NCBI RefSeq assembly: GCF_044466355.1
Contig: NZ_JBITMQ010000003.1
Location: 310,001-374,000 of the forward strand
Direction: 5' to 3'
DNA: 64,000 nucleotides
From: Actinophytocola sp044466355
Lineage (GTDB): Bacteria > Actinomycetota > Actinomycetes > Mycobacteriales > Pseudonocardiaceae
In this document: piece by piece, positions 42,471-51,384 of the stretch
Position numbering within the stretch: position 1 is the stretch's first letter
Layout: every line of letters starts with the position of its first letter
Position numbers and translations under genes: made by a program
Notes under the pieces: generated by a model
What the model was told of the DNA's origin: nothing
What the model saw: only the letters and a program-made list of their open reading frames with translations
Database searches by the model: none

Positions 42471-43034
42471 TCAGGAGCCGTTTCGCTGGCTGAACATCGT
42501 GACGCCCACCGGGGGGAGGCCGACCACGCTTGCCATGAGGTCGAAGAACGCCTCGCCGTGCGGGGCGAGGTTGGCGTCCACCGGGGTCCAGGAGGCACGC
42601 AGTTCCAGGTCGTCCGTCCTGGCCGGGCCCGCGATGTCGCCGAAACGGGCCGACGACGTGTCGGTGACGGTGCCGCCGAGCGCGCGGTACTCGGCCCCGG
42701 TCGCGGCGAGCGCGTCCGTCAGCCACGACCAGCCCACGGCGGGCAGGAGCGGGTCGGCCGCCAGCTCCGCGTCCAGCTCGGCGCGGACGTAGGTCACGAC
42801 GCGCAGGACACCGTCCCACGTCTCCTGCCCATCCGGGTCGTGCAGGAGGATCAGCCGGCCGGTGGCCAGCTCGTCCGCGGGGCCCGTGACCTCCGCGGTG
42901 AACGCGTACGCCCACGGCGCGAGGCGTTGCGGGGCGCGAACGACGCCGAGCTGCAACTCGGGCCTCGGTCGCAGTCCCTTGAGGGCCGCGACGGCCTGAG
43001 TGAACAGCTCGGGTGCTCCCGACGTACTGGTCAC
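42471..43034 (-). CDS. DUF3000 family protein
   Basis: A 187-residue soluble protein with the DUF3000 pattern: ELFTQAVAALKGLRPRPELQL, RLAPWAYAFTAEVTG, LLPAVGWSWLTDAL and ASWTPVDANLAPHGEAF. Actinobacteria-specific, unknown function, conserved next to RNase D and hemE. GTG at 43034 is chosen because TACAGT (complement of 43043-43048) ends 8 nt upstream, suggesting a leaderless start; there is no Shine-Dalgarno. Confidence 0.87.
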   Translation of the reverse strand: MTSTSGAPELFTQAVAALKGLRPRPELQLGVVRAPQRLAPWAYAFTAEVTGPADELATGRLILLHDPDGQETWDGVLRVVTYVRAELDAELAADPLLPAVGWSWLTDALAATGAEYRALGGTVTDTSSARFGDIAGPARTDDLELRASWTPVDANLAPHGEAFFDLMASVVGLPPVGVTMFSQRNGS

Positions 43035-43042
43035 GACTCGTA

Positions 43043-43048
43043 ACTGTA
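43043..43048 (-). promoter_or_regulatory. Putative -10 element TACAGT of the DUF3000 gene
   Basis: TACAGT on the minus strand, 8 nt before the GTG at 43034. It decides the start choice because no ribosome binding site is present. Confidence 0.4.
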
Positions 43049-43176
43049 GGACCACCCGAGTCAGTGAGTGGGCACGGCGCGCCGGTGTGCCGGCCTACTT
43101 GTGCACACCGACGGTGGGTGGGTTTTGATCATGGACCCCCCAAGGTCGTTCGATTGGCGCGTGGCACGCTGAATCC

Positions 43177-44226
43177 ATGACACCGGATACCACCGCGCCT
43201 GAGCGCGTGCAGACCGCGCCGCTGCTGGTGGCCGCCGCAGGTGAGAAGCCCAGCCACACCCCGGTCTGGTTCATGCGGCAGGCGGGGCGCTCGCTGCCGG
43301 AGTACCGGAAGCTGCGCGAGGGCGTGGCCATGCTCGAGGCGTGCTTCAACCCCGAGATGGTCTGCGAGATCACGATGCAGCCGGTGCGCAGGCACGGCGT
43401 GGACGCCGCGATCCTGTTCAGTGACATCGTGGTGCCGCTCGTCGCCGCGGGCATCGACGTGGACATCGTGCCCGGCACCGGGCCCGTCGTCGCCTCGCCG
43501 GTGCGTACGGCGGCGGACGTGGCCGCGCTGCCCGACGTGACCGAGGACGCGCTGCGGCCCGTCGCCCGCGCCATCGGCCTGCTGCGCAACGAGCTGGGCG
43601 CGACGCCCCTGATCGGGTTCGCCGGCGCGCCGTTCACGCTGGCCTCCTACCTGATCGAGGGCGGGCCCTCCCGTCACCACGAGCGCACGAAGGCGCTCAT
43701 GCACTCCGACAAGGCCACCTGGCACGCGCTGCTGGGCAAGCTGGCGACCATCACGCAGGTGTTCCTGAAGACGCAGATCGCGGCCGGTGTGCAGGCGGTG
43801 CAGCTGTTCGACTCGTGGGCAGGCGCGCTGTCGGAACGCGACTACCGCGAGCTGGTGCTGCCGCACTCGACCGCCGTACTGGGCTCGCTGGCGGACGCCG
43901 GGGTGCCGCGGATCCACTTCGGGGTCGGCACGTCCGAGCTGCTGCCCGCGATGCGGGAGGCGGGCGCGGACGTCGTCGGCGTCGACTGGCGGCTGCCGCT
44001 CGACGAGGCCGCGCGCAGGCTGCCGGGCACGGTGCTGCAGGGCAACCTGGACCCGGCGCTGCTGCTGGCGGACTTCGCGACGGTGGAGGCCGAGGTTCGG
44101 CGCATCCACGCGGAGGGCAGGGCCGCGACCGGGCACATCTTCAACCTCGGGCACGGGGTGCTCCCGGAGACCGATCCGGACGTGCTGACGCGGGTCGTCG
44201 AGCTGGTGCACAGCCTCGAACCATGA
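43177..44226 (+). CDS. hemE: Uroporphyrinogen decarboxylase
   Basis: A 349-residue TIM-barrel enzyme that converts uroporphyrinogen III to coproporphyrinogen III. Signature 1 PVWFMRQAGRSLPEYR (about 29-44) with the substrate Arg residues, and signature 2 GFAGAPFTLASYLIEGG (about 148-164); Asp in AILFSDIVVPL and a C-terminal NLGHGVLPETDPD also match. ATG at 43177 is the family start. The stop overlaps the next gene by 4 bp, so hemE, cgoX and chdC are made together. Confidence 0.95.
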   Translation: MTPDTTAPERVQTAPLLVAAAGEKPSHTPVWFMRQAGRSLPEYRKLREGVAMLEACFNPEMVCEITMQPVRRHGVDAAILFSDIVVPLVAAGIDVDIVPGTGPVVASPVRTAADVAALPDVTEDALRPVARAIGLLRNELGATPLIGFAGAPFTLASYLIEGGPSRHHERTKALMHSDKATWHALLGKLATITQVFLKTQIAAGVQAVQLFDSWAGALSERDYRELVLPHSTAVLGSLADAGVPRIHFGVGTSELLPAMREAGADVVGVDWRLPLDEAARRLPGTVLQGNLDPALLLADFATVEAEVRRIHAEGRAATGHIFNLGHGVLPETDPDVLTRVVELVHSLEP

Positions 44227-45611
44227 CCGTCGTCGTCATCGTCGGCGGCGGCGTCTCCGGGCTGACGGCCGCCTACCGGCTGCGGCAGCTGCTGGGGCCG
44301 TCGGCGCGGCTGACCGTGCTGGAGCAGGCGCCCGTGCTGGGCGGCAAGCTGCGGACGGTGGACCTCGACGGCGTGCCGACGGACGTCGGGGCCGAGGCGT
44401 TCGTGGTGCGCAACCCGTCGGCGGTGCGACTCGTCGAGGAGCTGGAGCTGTCGGTGGTGCACCCGACGTCCGCGTCCGCGACCATCCGTGCCGGCGGGAC
44501 GACCGCCGGGCTGCCTCGGCGGACGTTCCTCGGCGTCCCGGCGGGACCGGACGCGGTGCGGGACGTGCTGTCGGCCGACGCGGTGGCGCGGGTGGCGGCG
44601 GAGCCGTCGCTGCCGTCGCTGTCGCTGGCCGCCGACGAGGACGTGTCGGTCGGTGCCCTGCTCTCGGCACGGCTCGGCCGCGAGGTGGTGGACCACCTGG
44701 TGGAGCCGCTGCTGGGTGGCGTCTACGCTGGCCGGGCCGACCGGCTGGGCCTGCGCGCCACCATGGCCCCGCTGGTGTCCGCGCTGAACGCGACGGGCTC
44801 GCTGACCGCGGCCGCCGACTCGCTGGCGCCCGCCGCGGACGCGCCCCGGAAGCCGGTGTTCGGCGCGCTGCCGGACGGGATGCGCTCCCTGGTCGCCGCG
44901 CTGGAGGACCGGTCGAAGGCGGAGATCCGGCTGGGCACGACGGTCCGCCGCCTGGCACGCACCGAAGGACCCCTTCAGCACGCGTGGCGGGTCGAGGTGG
45001 GGTCCGCGCCGCGGCCGGAGTTTCTCGACGCCGACGCCGTCGTGCTCGCCGTTCCGCCGCCCGCCGCGCGGAAGCTGCTCGCCGACGTCGCTCCCGCCGC
45101 CTCCGCCGCCTACGGGCGCATCGAGGTCGGGTCCATGGCGGTCGTCAGCATGGTCCTCCCGGACGTCGAGTTGCCCGACGCGAGCGGTGTCCTGCTCGCC
45201 GTGGGCGAGAAGCACCGCGACGGCACCCCGTTCACGGCGAAGGCGTTCACGTTCACGTCCCGCAAGTGGGGCGGCGACCGGGTGCGGCTGCGGGCGTCCG
45301 TCGGCCGTGTCGGCGAGGAGCACACCCTCCAGCGCGACGAGGACGCGCTGCTGGCCGCCGTGCTCACCGACCTGGCCGAGCTGACCGGTACGGCCGTCGA
45401 GCCGGTCGCCTGGACCGTCACCAAGTGGGGCGGCGGGCTGCCGCAGTACGGCGTCGGCCACACGGCGACCGTCGCCGAGATCGAGCGCGCGGTCGAGGCC
45501 GTCCCGGGGCTCGCTGTGACGGGCGCCTCGTTCCGCGGGGTCGGCGTCCCGGCCTGCGTGGACGCGGCCACCGCCGCAGCGGAACGCATCGCCGCGCACC
45601 TGGCAGTATGA
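44223..45611 (+). CDS. cgoX: Protoporphyrinogen/coproporphyrinogen oxidase (HemG/HemY type)
   Basis: A 462-residue FAD oxidase. VVIVGGGVSGLTAAYRL is the FAD-binding loop, LEQAPVLGGKLRTV and TDVGAEAFVVRNP follow, and the C-terminus has VTGASFRGVGVPACVDAA. In actinobacteria it oxidises coproporphyrinogen III to coproporphyrin III, consistent with the neighbouring coproheme decarboxylase. The coding sequence contains a type A repeat element at 44960-44982 that encodes RTEGPLQHA, apparently inserted in a surface loop. ATGA overlap with hemE. Confidence 0.92.
   Translation: MTVVVIVGGGVSGLTAAYRLRQLLGPSARLTVLEQAPVLGGKLRTVDLDGVPTDVGAEAFVVRNPSAVRLVEELELSVVHPTSASATIRAGGTTAGLPRRTFLGVPAGPDAVRDVLSADAVARVAAEPSLPSLSLAADEDVSVGALLSARLGREVVDHLVEPLLGGVYAGRADRLGLRATMAPLVSALNATGSLTAAADSLAPAADAPRKPVFGALPDGMRSLVAALEDRSKAEIRLGTTVRRLARTEGPLQHAWRVEVGSAPRPEFLDADAVVLAVPPPAARKLLADVAPAASAAYGRIEVGSMAVVSMVLPDVELPDASGVLLAVGEKHRDGTPFTAKAFTFTSRKWGGDRVRLRASVGRVGEEHTLQRDEDALLAAVLTDLAELTGTAVEPVAWTVTKWGGGLPQYGVGHTATVAEIERAVEAVPGLAVTGASFRGVGVPACVDAATAAAERIAAHLAV
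44960..44982. repeat. GAAGGACCCCTTC (type A) element inside the cgoX coding region
   Basis: CAC-C-GAAGGACCCCTTC-A-GCACG here matches each arm of the 3735-3793 hairpin at 21 of 23 positions. It stays in frame. Confidence 0.8.
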
Positions 45612-45615
45612 GGTC

Positions 45616-46305
45616 ATGGCCCGCCTGAACTACGCCGAGTTGAACGACACGATCCGCTACACCATGTGGTCGGTGTTCCGGGTCTCCTCCCCGCTCGGGG
45701 ACGACCGTGAACCAGCCGCGACCGAGGTGCGCGAGTACTTCGACGGCCTGGAGGACAAGGGCGTCGTCGTGCGCGGCGTGTACGACGTGGCCGGTCTGCG
45801 CGCCGACGCCGACTACCTGATCTGGTGGCACGCCGAGGAGATCGAGCAGCTGCAGACCGCGTACACCGGTTTCCGCCGCACCGAGCTGGGCCGCGCGTCG
45901 GAGCCGGTGTGGAGCCAGGTCGCGTTGCACCGGCCCGCGGAGTTCAACAAGAGCCACATCCCGGCGTTCCTCGCGGGCGAGGAGCCGAGGAAGTACGTGT
46001 GCGTGTACCCGTTCGTGCGGTCCTACGAGTGGTACCTGCTCGCCGACGAGGAGCGCCGCGCCATGCTCGCCGAGCACGGCAAGATGGCCCGCGACTACCC
46101 GGACGTGCGAGCCAACACGGTGGCGTCGTTCGCGCTCGGTGACTACGAGTGGATCCTCGCCTTCGAGGCCGACGAGCTCCACCGGATCGTGGACCTCATG
46201 CGTCACCTGCGGGGAAGCACCGCACGCAAGCACGTGCGCGAGGAGATCCCGTTCTACACGGGCACCCGCGTGGCTCCCTCGGAGCTGGTGACGAACCTGC
46301 CGTAA
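45616..46305 (+). CDS. chdC: Coproheme decarboxylase (HemQ/ChdC, chlorite-dismutase-like)
   Basis: A 229-residue enzyme that decarboxylates coproheme to heme b in the coproporphyrin-dependent pathway. Catalytic Tyr is probably Tyr131 in VCVYPFVRSYEWYLL; AEHGKMARDYPDVRANT contains the likely proximal heme His154. The chlorite-dismutase distal Arg is not conserved, as expected for ChdC. It starts 4 bp after cgoX. Its TAA stop overlaps the next ATG (TAATG). Confidence 0.93.
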   Translation: MARLNYAELNDTIRYTMWSVFRVSSPLGDDREPAATEVREYFDGLEDKGVVVRGVYDVAGLRADADYLIWWHAEEIEQLQTAYTGFRRTELGRASEPVWSQVALHRPAEFNKSHIPAFLAGEEPRKYVCVYPFVRSYEWYLLADEERRAMLAEHGKMARDYPDVRANTVASFALGDYEWILAFEADELHRIVDLMRHLRGSTARKHVREEIPFYTGTRVAPSELVTNLP

Positions 46306-47459
46306 TGGCCTACCTGGTCACCGAGCTCGCGACGACCTGCGTGCGGATGGCCACGCAGGCGGCCCACGACCTGTGGGGCAGGCCCGCGCCCGCGATCGAT
46401 CCCGGCCACGCGTTCGAGGCGTTCCGCAGCGAGCGGCACACCCGCGTGATCGGCGCGGACCCGTCGCCGCTGTGGTCACCGCTGTCTGGCGACTACCGCG
46501 CCGCGGACGGCTGGGTCAGGCTGCACGCGAACTACCCCCACCACGCGGACGCCATCCGCCGCGCCCTGGGCGACGACCCGGCCACGACGGTCGGCGGCAC
46601 GCCCGCGGTCGCGGTGGAGGACGCGGTGCTCGCCGAGGGCGGTGCCGCCGCGGCGTTGCGCACCCGTGAGTCGTGGCTGGCCGTGCAGGGTTCGTCGGTG
46701 CGCACGGAACCGTTGGTGGCACTGGAAGAGCTGGCGTCGGGGGAACCGGTGGCGCGGGCAGGTGACGCTCCGCTCGCCGGTGTCCGGGTGCTGGACCTGA
46801 CGCACGTGATCGCGGGCCCAGTGTGCGGCCGGGTGCTGGCGGCCCACGGCGCGGACGTGCTGCACGTGACCCCGCCGGGTTGGCCGGTGCTGCTGGACGT
46901 CATGCGCGACACCGACTTCGGGAAACGCCAGTGCACGACGGACCTCGCCGGCGTGCGTGCTCTGGCGGCGGAAGCGGACGTGTTCGTGCAGTCCTACCGG
47001 CCGGGTTCGCTGGGTTTCACGGCGGAGGACCTGGCCGAGGCGGGCACCGTGGTGGTGAGCCTGTCCGCGTACGGCCACACCGGGCCGTGGCGCGGCCGGC
47101 GGGGTTTCGACAGCCTGGTCCAGATGTCGACGGGGATCGCGGCGGGCGATCCGCCGAACCCGTTGCCCGCGCAGGCACTCGACCACGGCACGGGCTGGCT
47201 GGCCGCCTACGGCGCGATGACCGCGCTGGCCCGTGGTGGCTCGTGGCACGTGCGCGTTTCCCTTGCCAGAACAGCGGAATGGCTCCACGACCTCGGCCAG
47301 GGCGACCCGGTGTCCGAAGCGGACCCGGCCCCGTGGCTGACGGAAACCGACAGCGACTTCGGCCGGTTGCGGCACATCCGAGTCCCCGGCGCGACGGTCC
47401 GGTTGCCCGGCCCACGCCGCCCGGGCAGCGATCCGGCGGATTGGACGTGGACAGCGTGA
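46305..47459 (+). CDS. CoA-transferase family III (CaiB/BaiF) protein
   Basis: A 384-residue protein of the CaiB/BaiF family, which moves CoA between acyl acids. LAGVRVLDLTHVIAGPVCGRVLAAHGADVLHV and SLSAYGHTGPWRGRRGFDSLVQMSTGIAAG are hallmarks; the order is permuted versus classic members because a 130-residue segment precedes the Rossmann-like part. Substrate unknown. TAATG overlap couples it to chdC, so it is expressed with the heme genes. Confidence 0.83.
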   Translation: MAYLVTELATTCVRMATQAAHDLWGRPAPAIDPGHAFEAFRSERHTRVIGADPSPLWSPLSGDYRAADGWVRLHANYPHHADAIRRALGDDPATTVGGTPAVAVEDAVLAEGGAAAALRTRESWLAVQGSSVRTEPLVALEELASGEPVARAGDAPLAGVRVLDLTHVIAGPVCGRVLAAHGADVLHVTPPGWPVLLDVMRDTDFGKRQCTTDLAGVRALAAEADVFVQSYRPGSLGFTAEDLAEAGTVVVSLSAYGHTGPWRGRRGFDSLVQMSTGIAAGDPPNPLPAQALDHGTGWLAAYGAMTALARGGSWHVRVSLARTAEWLHDLGQGDPVSEADPAPWLTETDSDFGRLRHIRVPGATVRLPGPRRPGSDPADWTWTA

Positions 47460-48214
47460 TCCTCGCGCACATCAGTGACCTGCACATCGGGCAGGACCAG
47501 GGGGACGGCGGGGCTCGCGCGTTGCGGCGTGCCCGGGATGTCGTCGAACGGCTCAACGGCCTTCACGGCGAACTCGACGGTGTGCTCGTCACCGGGGACC
47601 TCGCCGATCACGGCCTGCCCGAGGAGTACGAGACCGTCCGCGAACTGCTTGCCACGCTCCGCTTCCCGGTCGCCACCTGTCCCGGCAACCACGACGAGCG
47701 CGGCGCCTTCCGCGCCGGCCTGCTCGACGAGCCACAGGAAGACGGCCCCGTGAACCGGGTCCACCGCTTCGGTGGGTACACCGTCGCGATGGCCGACTCG
47801 TCGATCCCGGGCCGGGACGACGGCCACCTCGACGACGACACGCTGACCTGGCTCGACAAGGTCCTCGCCGACACCGACGATCCCGCACTGGTCTGCTTCC
47901 ACCACCCGCCCGTGAAACTGGGCGTCCCGTTCGTCGACGGGATCCGCCTGACCGAACCGGAGCGGCTGGCGGAGGTCGTCCACGCGCACGACAACGTGGT
48001 CGCGGTCCTCTGTGGACACGCGCACACCGGTGCCACGACGACCTTCGCCGGGCGGCCGCTGGTGGTGGCGCCCGGCGTGGTGTCCACCGTGGTGCTCCCG
48101 TTCGAGAGCACCACGGTGATCGACTACGGCCTACCGCCCGCGGTCGCCTTCCACCTGTTCGATGACAATGCGGCGCACGACCGCGGGCTGGTCACTCACT
48201 TCCGCAGTTTGTAG
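47447..48214 (+). CDS. Metallophosphoesterase (CpdA-like)
   Basis: A 255-residue calcineurin-like phosphoesterase. Metal motifs in order: AHISDLHIG (D, H), LVTGDLADHG (D), CPGNHDE (N, H), VCFHHPPV (H) and CGHAHTG (H, H). Best fit is the 3',5'-cyclic-nucleotide phosphodiesterase CpdA group, but substrate is untested. GTG at 47447 overlaps the CoA-transferase end by 13 bp; GTG at 47456 is a possible start. Its 3' end overlaps the convergent subtilase gene by 19 bp. Confidence 0.85.
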   Translation: MDSVILAHISDLHIGQDQGDGGARALRRARDVVERLNGLHGELDGVLVTGDLADHGLPEEYETVRELLATLRFPVATCPGNHDERGAFRAGLLDEPQEDGPVNRVHRFGGYTVAMADSSIPGRDDGHLDDDTLTWLDKVLADTDDPALVCFHHPPVKLGVPFVDGIRLTEPERLAEVVHAHDNVVAVLCGHAHTGATTTFAGRPLVVAPGVVSTVVLPFESTTVIDYGLPPAVAFHLFDDNAAHDRGLVTHFRSL

Positions 48215-51200
48215 GCCCGCAGCACGGTTTCCGTCACCTCACCACCGTCGCGGTCGGTGGCCGTCGCGCGGAGCGACACCGACTCGGCGTCGGCCGGGTG
48301 GTGGACCACCGCGACCAGGTTGAGGATGGTGTCGGCCCGCTTCCAGGTCTTGCCCTCGTCGTAGGAGACCTCGACCTTCAGCGTGCGCGGCCGCTCCGTC
48401 GCGCCGGTGCCGTTGTGCTGCGACGACACCGGCACCAGGAACGGCACACCTGCCGGTGCCGAGTTCGCGGCGTCCAGGCGCGGCGTGAACCGGAGCGCGG
48501 ACGCGTTGACCGGAACCACCGTCTCCTCGTCGACGAACTTCGACCGGAACGTCCACTCGGCACTGATCGCCGTGCTCACGTCGAACACGTCGGCCGGCCG
48601 GTTCGCCGTCACCACGACGCGGTACTCGCCGTCCTGCGCGGGCACCTCGAAGAACGCCGACGGCTGGTCCGCCTCTCCGACCAGCTCGCCGTCGCGGTAC
48701 AGCTTCAGCGACGCCGAGTCGAGCAGCGAGAAGCCCGCGTTGCCCGCGCTGTCGGAGAACAGCGGCGGCTGGATGTACAACTCGTTGGCGAAGCGGAAGA
48801 TCCAGCCGCCTTCGAACCCGTCGTTGGTGAACGCCGGGGCGAACACCCCGTGGTTGAACGACGTGCGGTACGTCCTGCCGGCTCGGTAGGTGCTGACGGG
48901 CGAGGTGAACTGCGCCTCGACGTCGTCACCGTTGTACTGCAGGAACATCCCCTGCCACCGCGTGTTCTCCGTGGTGACGTACTCGGCTCGCCGGCTGGGC
49001 AGCTCGACCGTCGACTCGACGCCGAACACGAAACCCTCGCCCTCGGCAGGGGACGGGAAGAGGACCTTGCCGCCGGTGCGGCCCGGCGTCGGGGTGCCGT
49101 GGTCGGCACGCACCGTCGCCACGTCCTTCTTCGTCACGACCTTCGTGAACCCGGTCGGCATGCCGCCGTGCGGGAACCACGCCAGGCCGTAGTACGAACC
49201 GTCCGCCGCCGCCCACTGGGTGTTGACCTTCGCGGTGAAGGCGGTGCCCGGCACCTTCTCACCCAGGTGTGCCGTCGAGATCCTGCTCACGTCGTCGGTG
49301 AGGTACGCCGCGCCGAGGCCGCCGAGGTCGGTCATCATCAGGTAGCCGATGTCCCCGAGCAACAGGTCAGCCGCCGCGGGTGGGGTGACGCTGACCGGCT
49401 TCGCCGTGCGTGCGTCCACGGTGACGGTCATTGCCTTGTCCACCACCAGTTTCGGTTGGACCAGCAGGCTGGTGCGCGGGTCCTCCTCGGTGCCTTCGTA
49501 GACCGCGTCGTCGAGCAGGTAGGTACCCTTCGGCAGCCGGAGCTCGACGCTGCCGTCCTCTTCGGACGCCAGGATGAACCGCCCGTTGTCGTGGCCGAAC
49601 AGCACCAGGACGAAGTCGCCCGTCGCCGCGCCCGTCGAGTCGAGCGTGTTGACCGTCAGGTCGTAGCTCTCCACCTCGCGGTAGAGGGCCGCCGGTGTGC
49701 GCGTCACGGACTCGCCCGCGGTCGCGACGACCGCGGCGGAGAAGTAGCCGTCGACGTCGCCGACCTCCGCGTCACCGGTGACGGTCACCTCGGCCGTGCC
49801 GCCCGCCGGGACGGTCACCTCGTTCGCGCTCACCGTGAACATGCCCGCGGGCGCGTCGGTGTCGAGGGCGAGCGCGAGCGTCACGTCGGTGTCGCCGAGG
49901 TTGCGGTAGGTCAGGGTCTTGCTGACGGGTTCGTCGTCGTCGTGCGGCCACTGGATCGTGCCGACGCTGACGCTGGTCGGCTCGGTGACCACGGACTGGG
50001 TGATCGCGCGGGCCACGTCGATGCGGCCGGCGCCCTGCTCGAACGCGGTCAGGTCCGCGTGCGGCTTCGCCGACGCCGACAGGATCGCCTTCAGTTGCGC
50101 ACCGGTGTGGTCCGGGTGCTGCTGGGCCAGCAACGCGGCCGCGCCCGCGACGTGCGGGGTGGCCATCGAGGTGCCGGACAGCGCCGTGTAGCCGGGCTCG
50201 ACCTCCGGGCCGATGGTGCCGTCGGAGTGCAGTGCCGCCACGATGTCCACGCCGGGCGCGGTGACGTCGGGCTTGATGGCGCCGTCACCGACACGCGGGC
50301 CGCGGCTGGAGAAACCGGCCAGGTTGTCGTCGCGGTCGACGGCGCCGACGGTGAGCGCGGCGTCCGCGCTGCCGGGCGAGCCGACCGACTCGTCCGTGCC
50401 GGAGTTGCCCGCCGCGATCACGAACAGCGTGCCGTACTCGGCGGACAGCGTGTTCACGGCCTCCTCGAGCGGGTCGATCTCGGCCGTGTCACCGCCGCCG
50501 AGCGACATGTTGGCGATGTCGGCGCCCTGCTCGGCCGCCCACTCCATGCCGCCGATGATCCACGACTCGAGGCCGCCGCCGAAGTCGTCGAGCACCTTCG
50601 CGTCGAGGATCTGCGCGCCGGGCGCGACGCCGCGGTACTTGCCGCCGGACTTCGCGCCGGTGCCCGCGACGGTCGACGCGACGTGCGTGCCGTGGCCGAA
50701 GTGGTCGACGTTGTCGGGGGACTCGGTGAAGTTCGCCTCGGCGATCTCCCGGTCCGCGAGGTCGGGGTGCGTCTGGTCGACGCCGGTGTCGATCACCGCG
50801 ACCTTGATGCCCTCACCGGTGTAGCCGGCGTCCCAGGCGGTGGGGGCACCGATCTGCGGGACGCTGTGGTCCAGCACGGTCTTGCGCTTGCCGTCGAGCC
50901 AGATCTTGCTGATGCCCCGGGCACTCCTGAGGGTCCGCCACGCCGAGCCCTTCTCGGCGTAGTAGGCGTAGCCGTCGATGCTCGGCAGCGCGCGGCCCCG
51001 CCCGGTGGCGACGCGGTTCGCGCCCGCGCCGGTGACGATCACGGGGACGGTCGCGCGCTTGTCGTAGCCGAACTCCGTCAGCGTGGTGAGGTCGAACAGC
51101 CGCCGGTCGACGCGGCCCTGTGCCACCGCGGCCTTCGCGTCCGCGGGAATCACGTACTGGTGGTCGGCGGTCTTGTGGACCGAGAACCGCATGCCGTCCC

Positions 51201-51384
51201 GTCCCGGGCCCGGCCGTACCTGTTTCGCCTCCCCGGCGACGAGGACGACCTCGTCGCCGGTGACGAGCGTGATCGTGGTCGTCGGCCGGTCGGCCCCTCT
51301 TCGCGGCTCCGCCTGCGCTGCCTGGGCGGTGGTGGTGGCTGCCACCACGCCCAGGACGACGACACCGACTCCGATTCTTCGCAC
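48196..51384 (-). CDS. Secreted S8 (subtilisin-like) serine peptidase with long C-terminal region
   Basis: A 1062-residue exported subtilase. Signal peptide (RRIGVGVVVLGVVAATTTAQAAQA), a pro-region of about 150 residues, then the catalytic domain with Asp199 (VAVIDTGVDQTHPDL), His234 (FGHGTHVAS) and Ser406 (LSGTSMATPHVAG). After about residue 450 come beta-sandwich repeats of about 600 residues with no recognised catalytic motif. GTG at 51384 has GGAGG 8 nt upstream; GTG at 51393 is too close to it. No cell-wall anchor was seen, so it is probably free. Divergent from the GH87-like gene. Confidence 0.92.
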   Translation of the reverse strand: MRRIGVGVVVLGVVAATTTAQAAQAEPRRGADRPTTTITLVTGDEVVLVAGEAKQVRPGPGRDGMRFSVHKTADHQYVIPADAKAAVAQGRVDRRLFDLTTLTEFGYDKRATVPVIVTGAGANRVATGRGRALPSIDGYAYYAEKGSAWRTLRSARGISKIWLDGKRKTVLDHSVPQIGAPTAWDAGYTGEGIKVAVIDTGVDQTHPDLADREIAEANFTESPDNVDHFGHGTHVASTVAGTGAKSGGKYRGVAPGAQILDAKVLDDFGGGLESWIIGGMEWAAEQGADIANMSLGGGDTAEIDPLEEAVNTLSAEYGTLFVIAAGNSGTDESVGSPGSADAALTVGAVDRDDNLAGFSSRGPRVGDGAIKPDVTAPGVDIVAALHSDGTIGPEVEPGYTALSGTSMATPHVAGAAALLAQQHPDHTGAQLKAILSASAKPHADLTAFEQGAGRIDVARAITQSVVTEPTSVSVGTIQWPHDDDEPVSKTLTYRNLGDTDVTLALALDTDAPAGMFTVSANEVTVPAGGTAEVTVTGDAEVGDVDGYFSAAVVATAGESVTRTPAALYREVESYDLTVNTLDSTGAATGDFVLVLFGHDNGRFILASEEDGSVELRLPKGTYLLDDAVYEGTEEDPRTSLLVQPKLVVDKAMTVTVDARTAKPVSVTPPAAADLLLGDIGYLMMTDLGGLGAAYLTDDVSRISTAHLGEKVPGTAFTAKVNTQWAAADGSYYGLAWFPHGGMPTGFTKVVTKKDVATVRADHGTPTPGRTGGKVLFPSPAEGEGFVFGVESTVELPSRRAEYVTTENTRWQGMFLQYNGDDVEAQFTSPVSTYRAGRTYRTSFNHGVFAPAFTNDGFEGGWIFRFANELYIQPPLFSDSAGNAGFSLLDSASLKLYRDGELVGEADQPSAFFEVPAQDGEYRVVVTANRPADVFDVSTAISAEWTFRSKFVDEETVVPVNASALRFTPRLDAANSAPAGVPFLVPVSSQHNGTGATERPRTLKVEVSYDEGKTWKRADTILNLVAVVHHPADAESVSLRATATDRDGGEVTETVLRAYKLRK

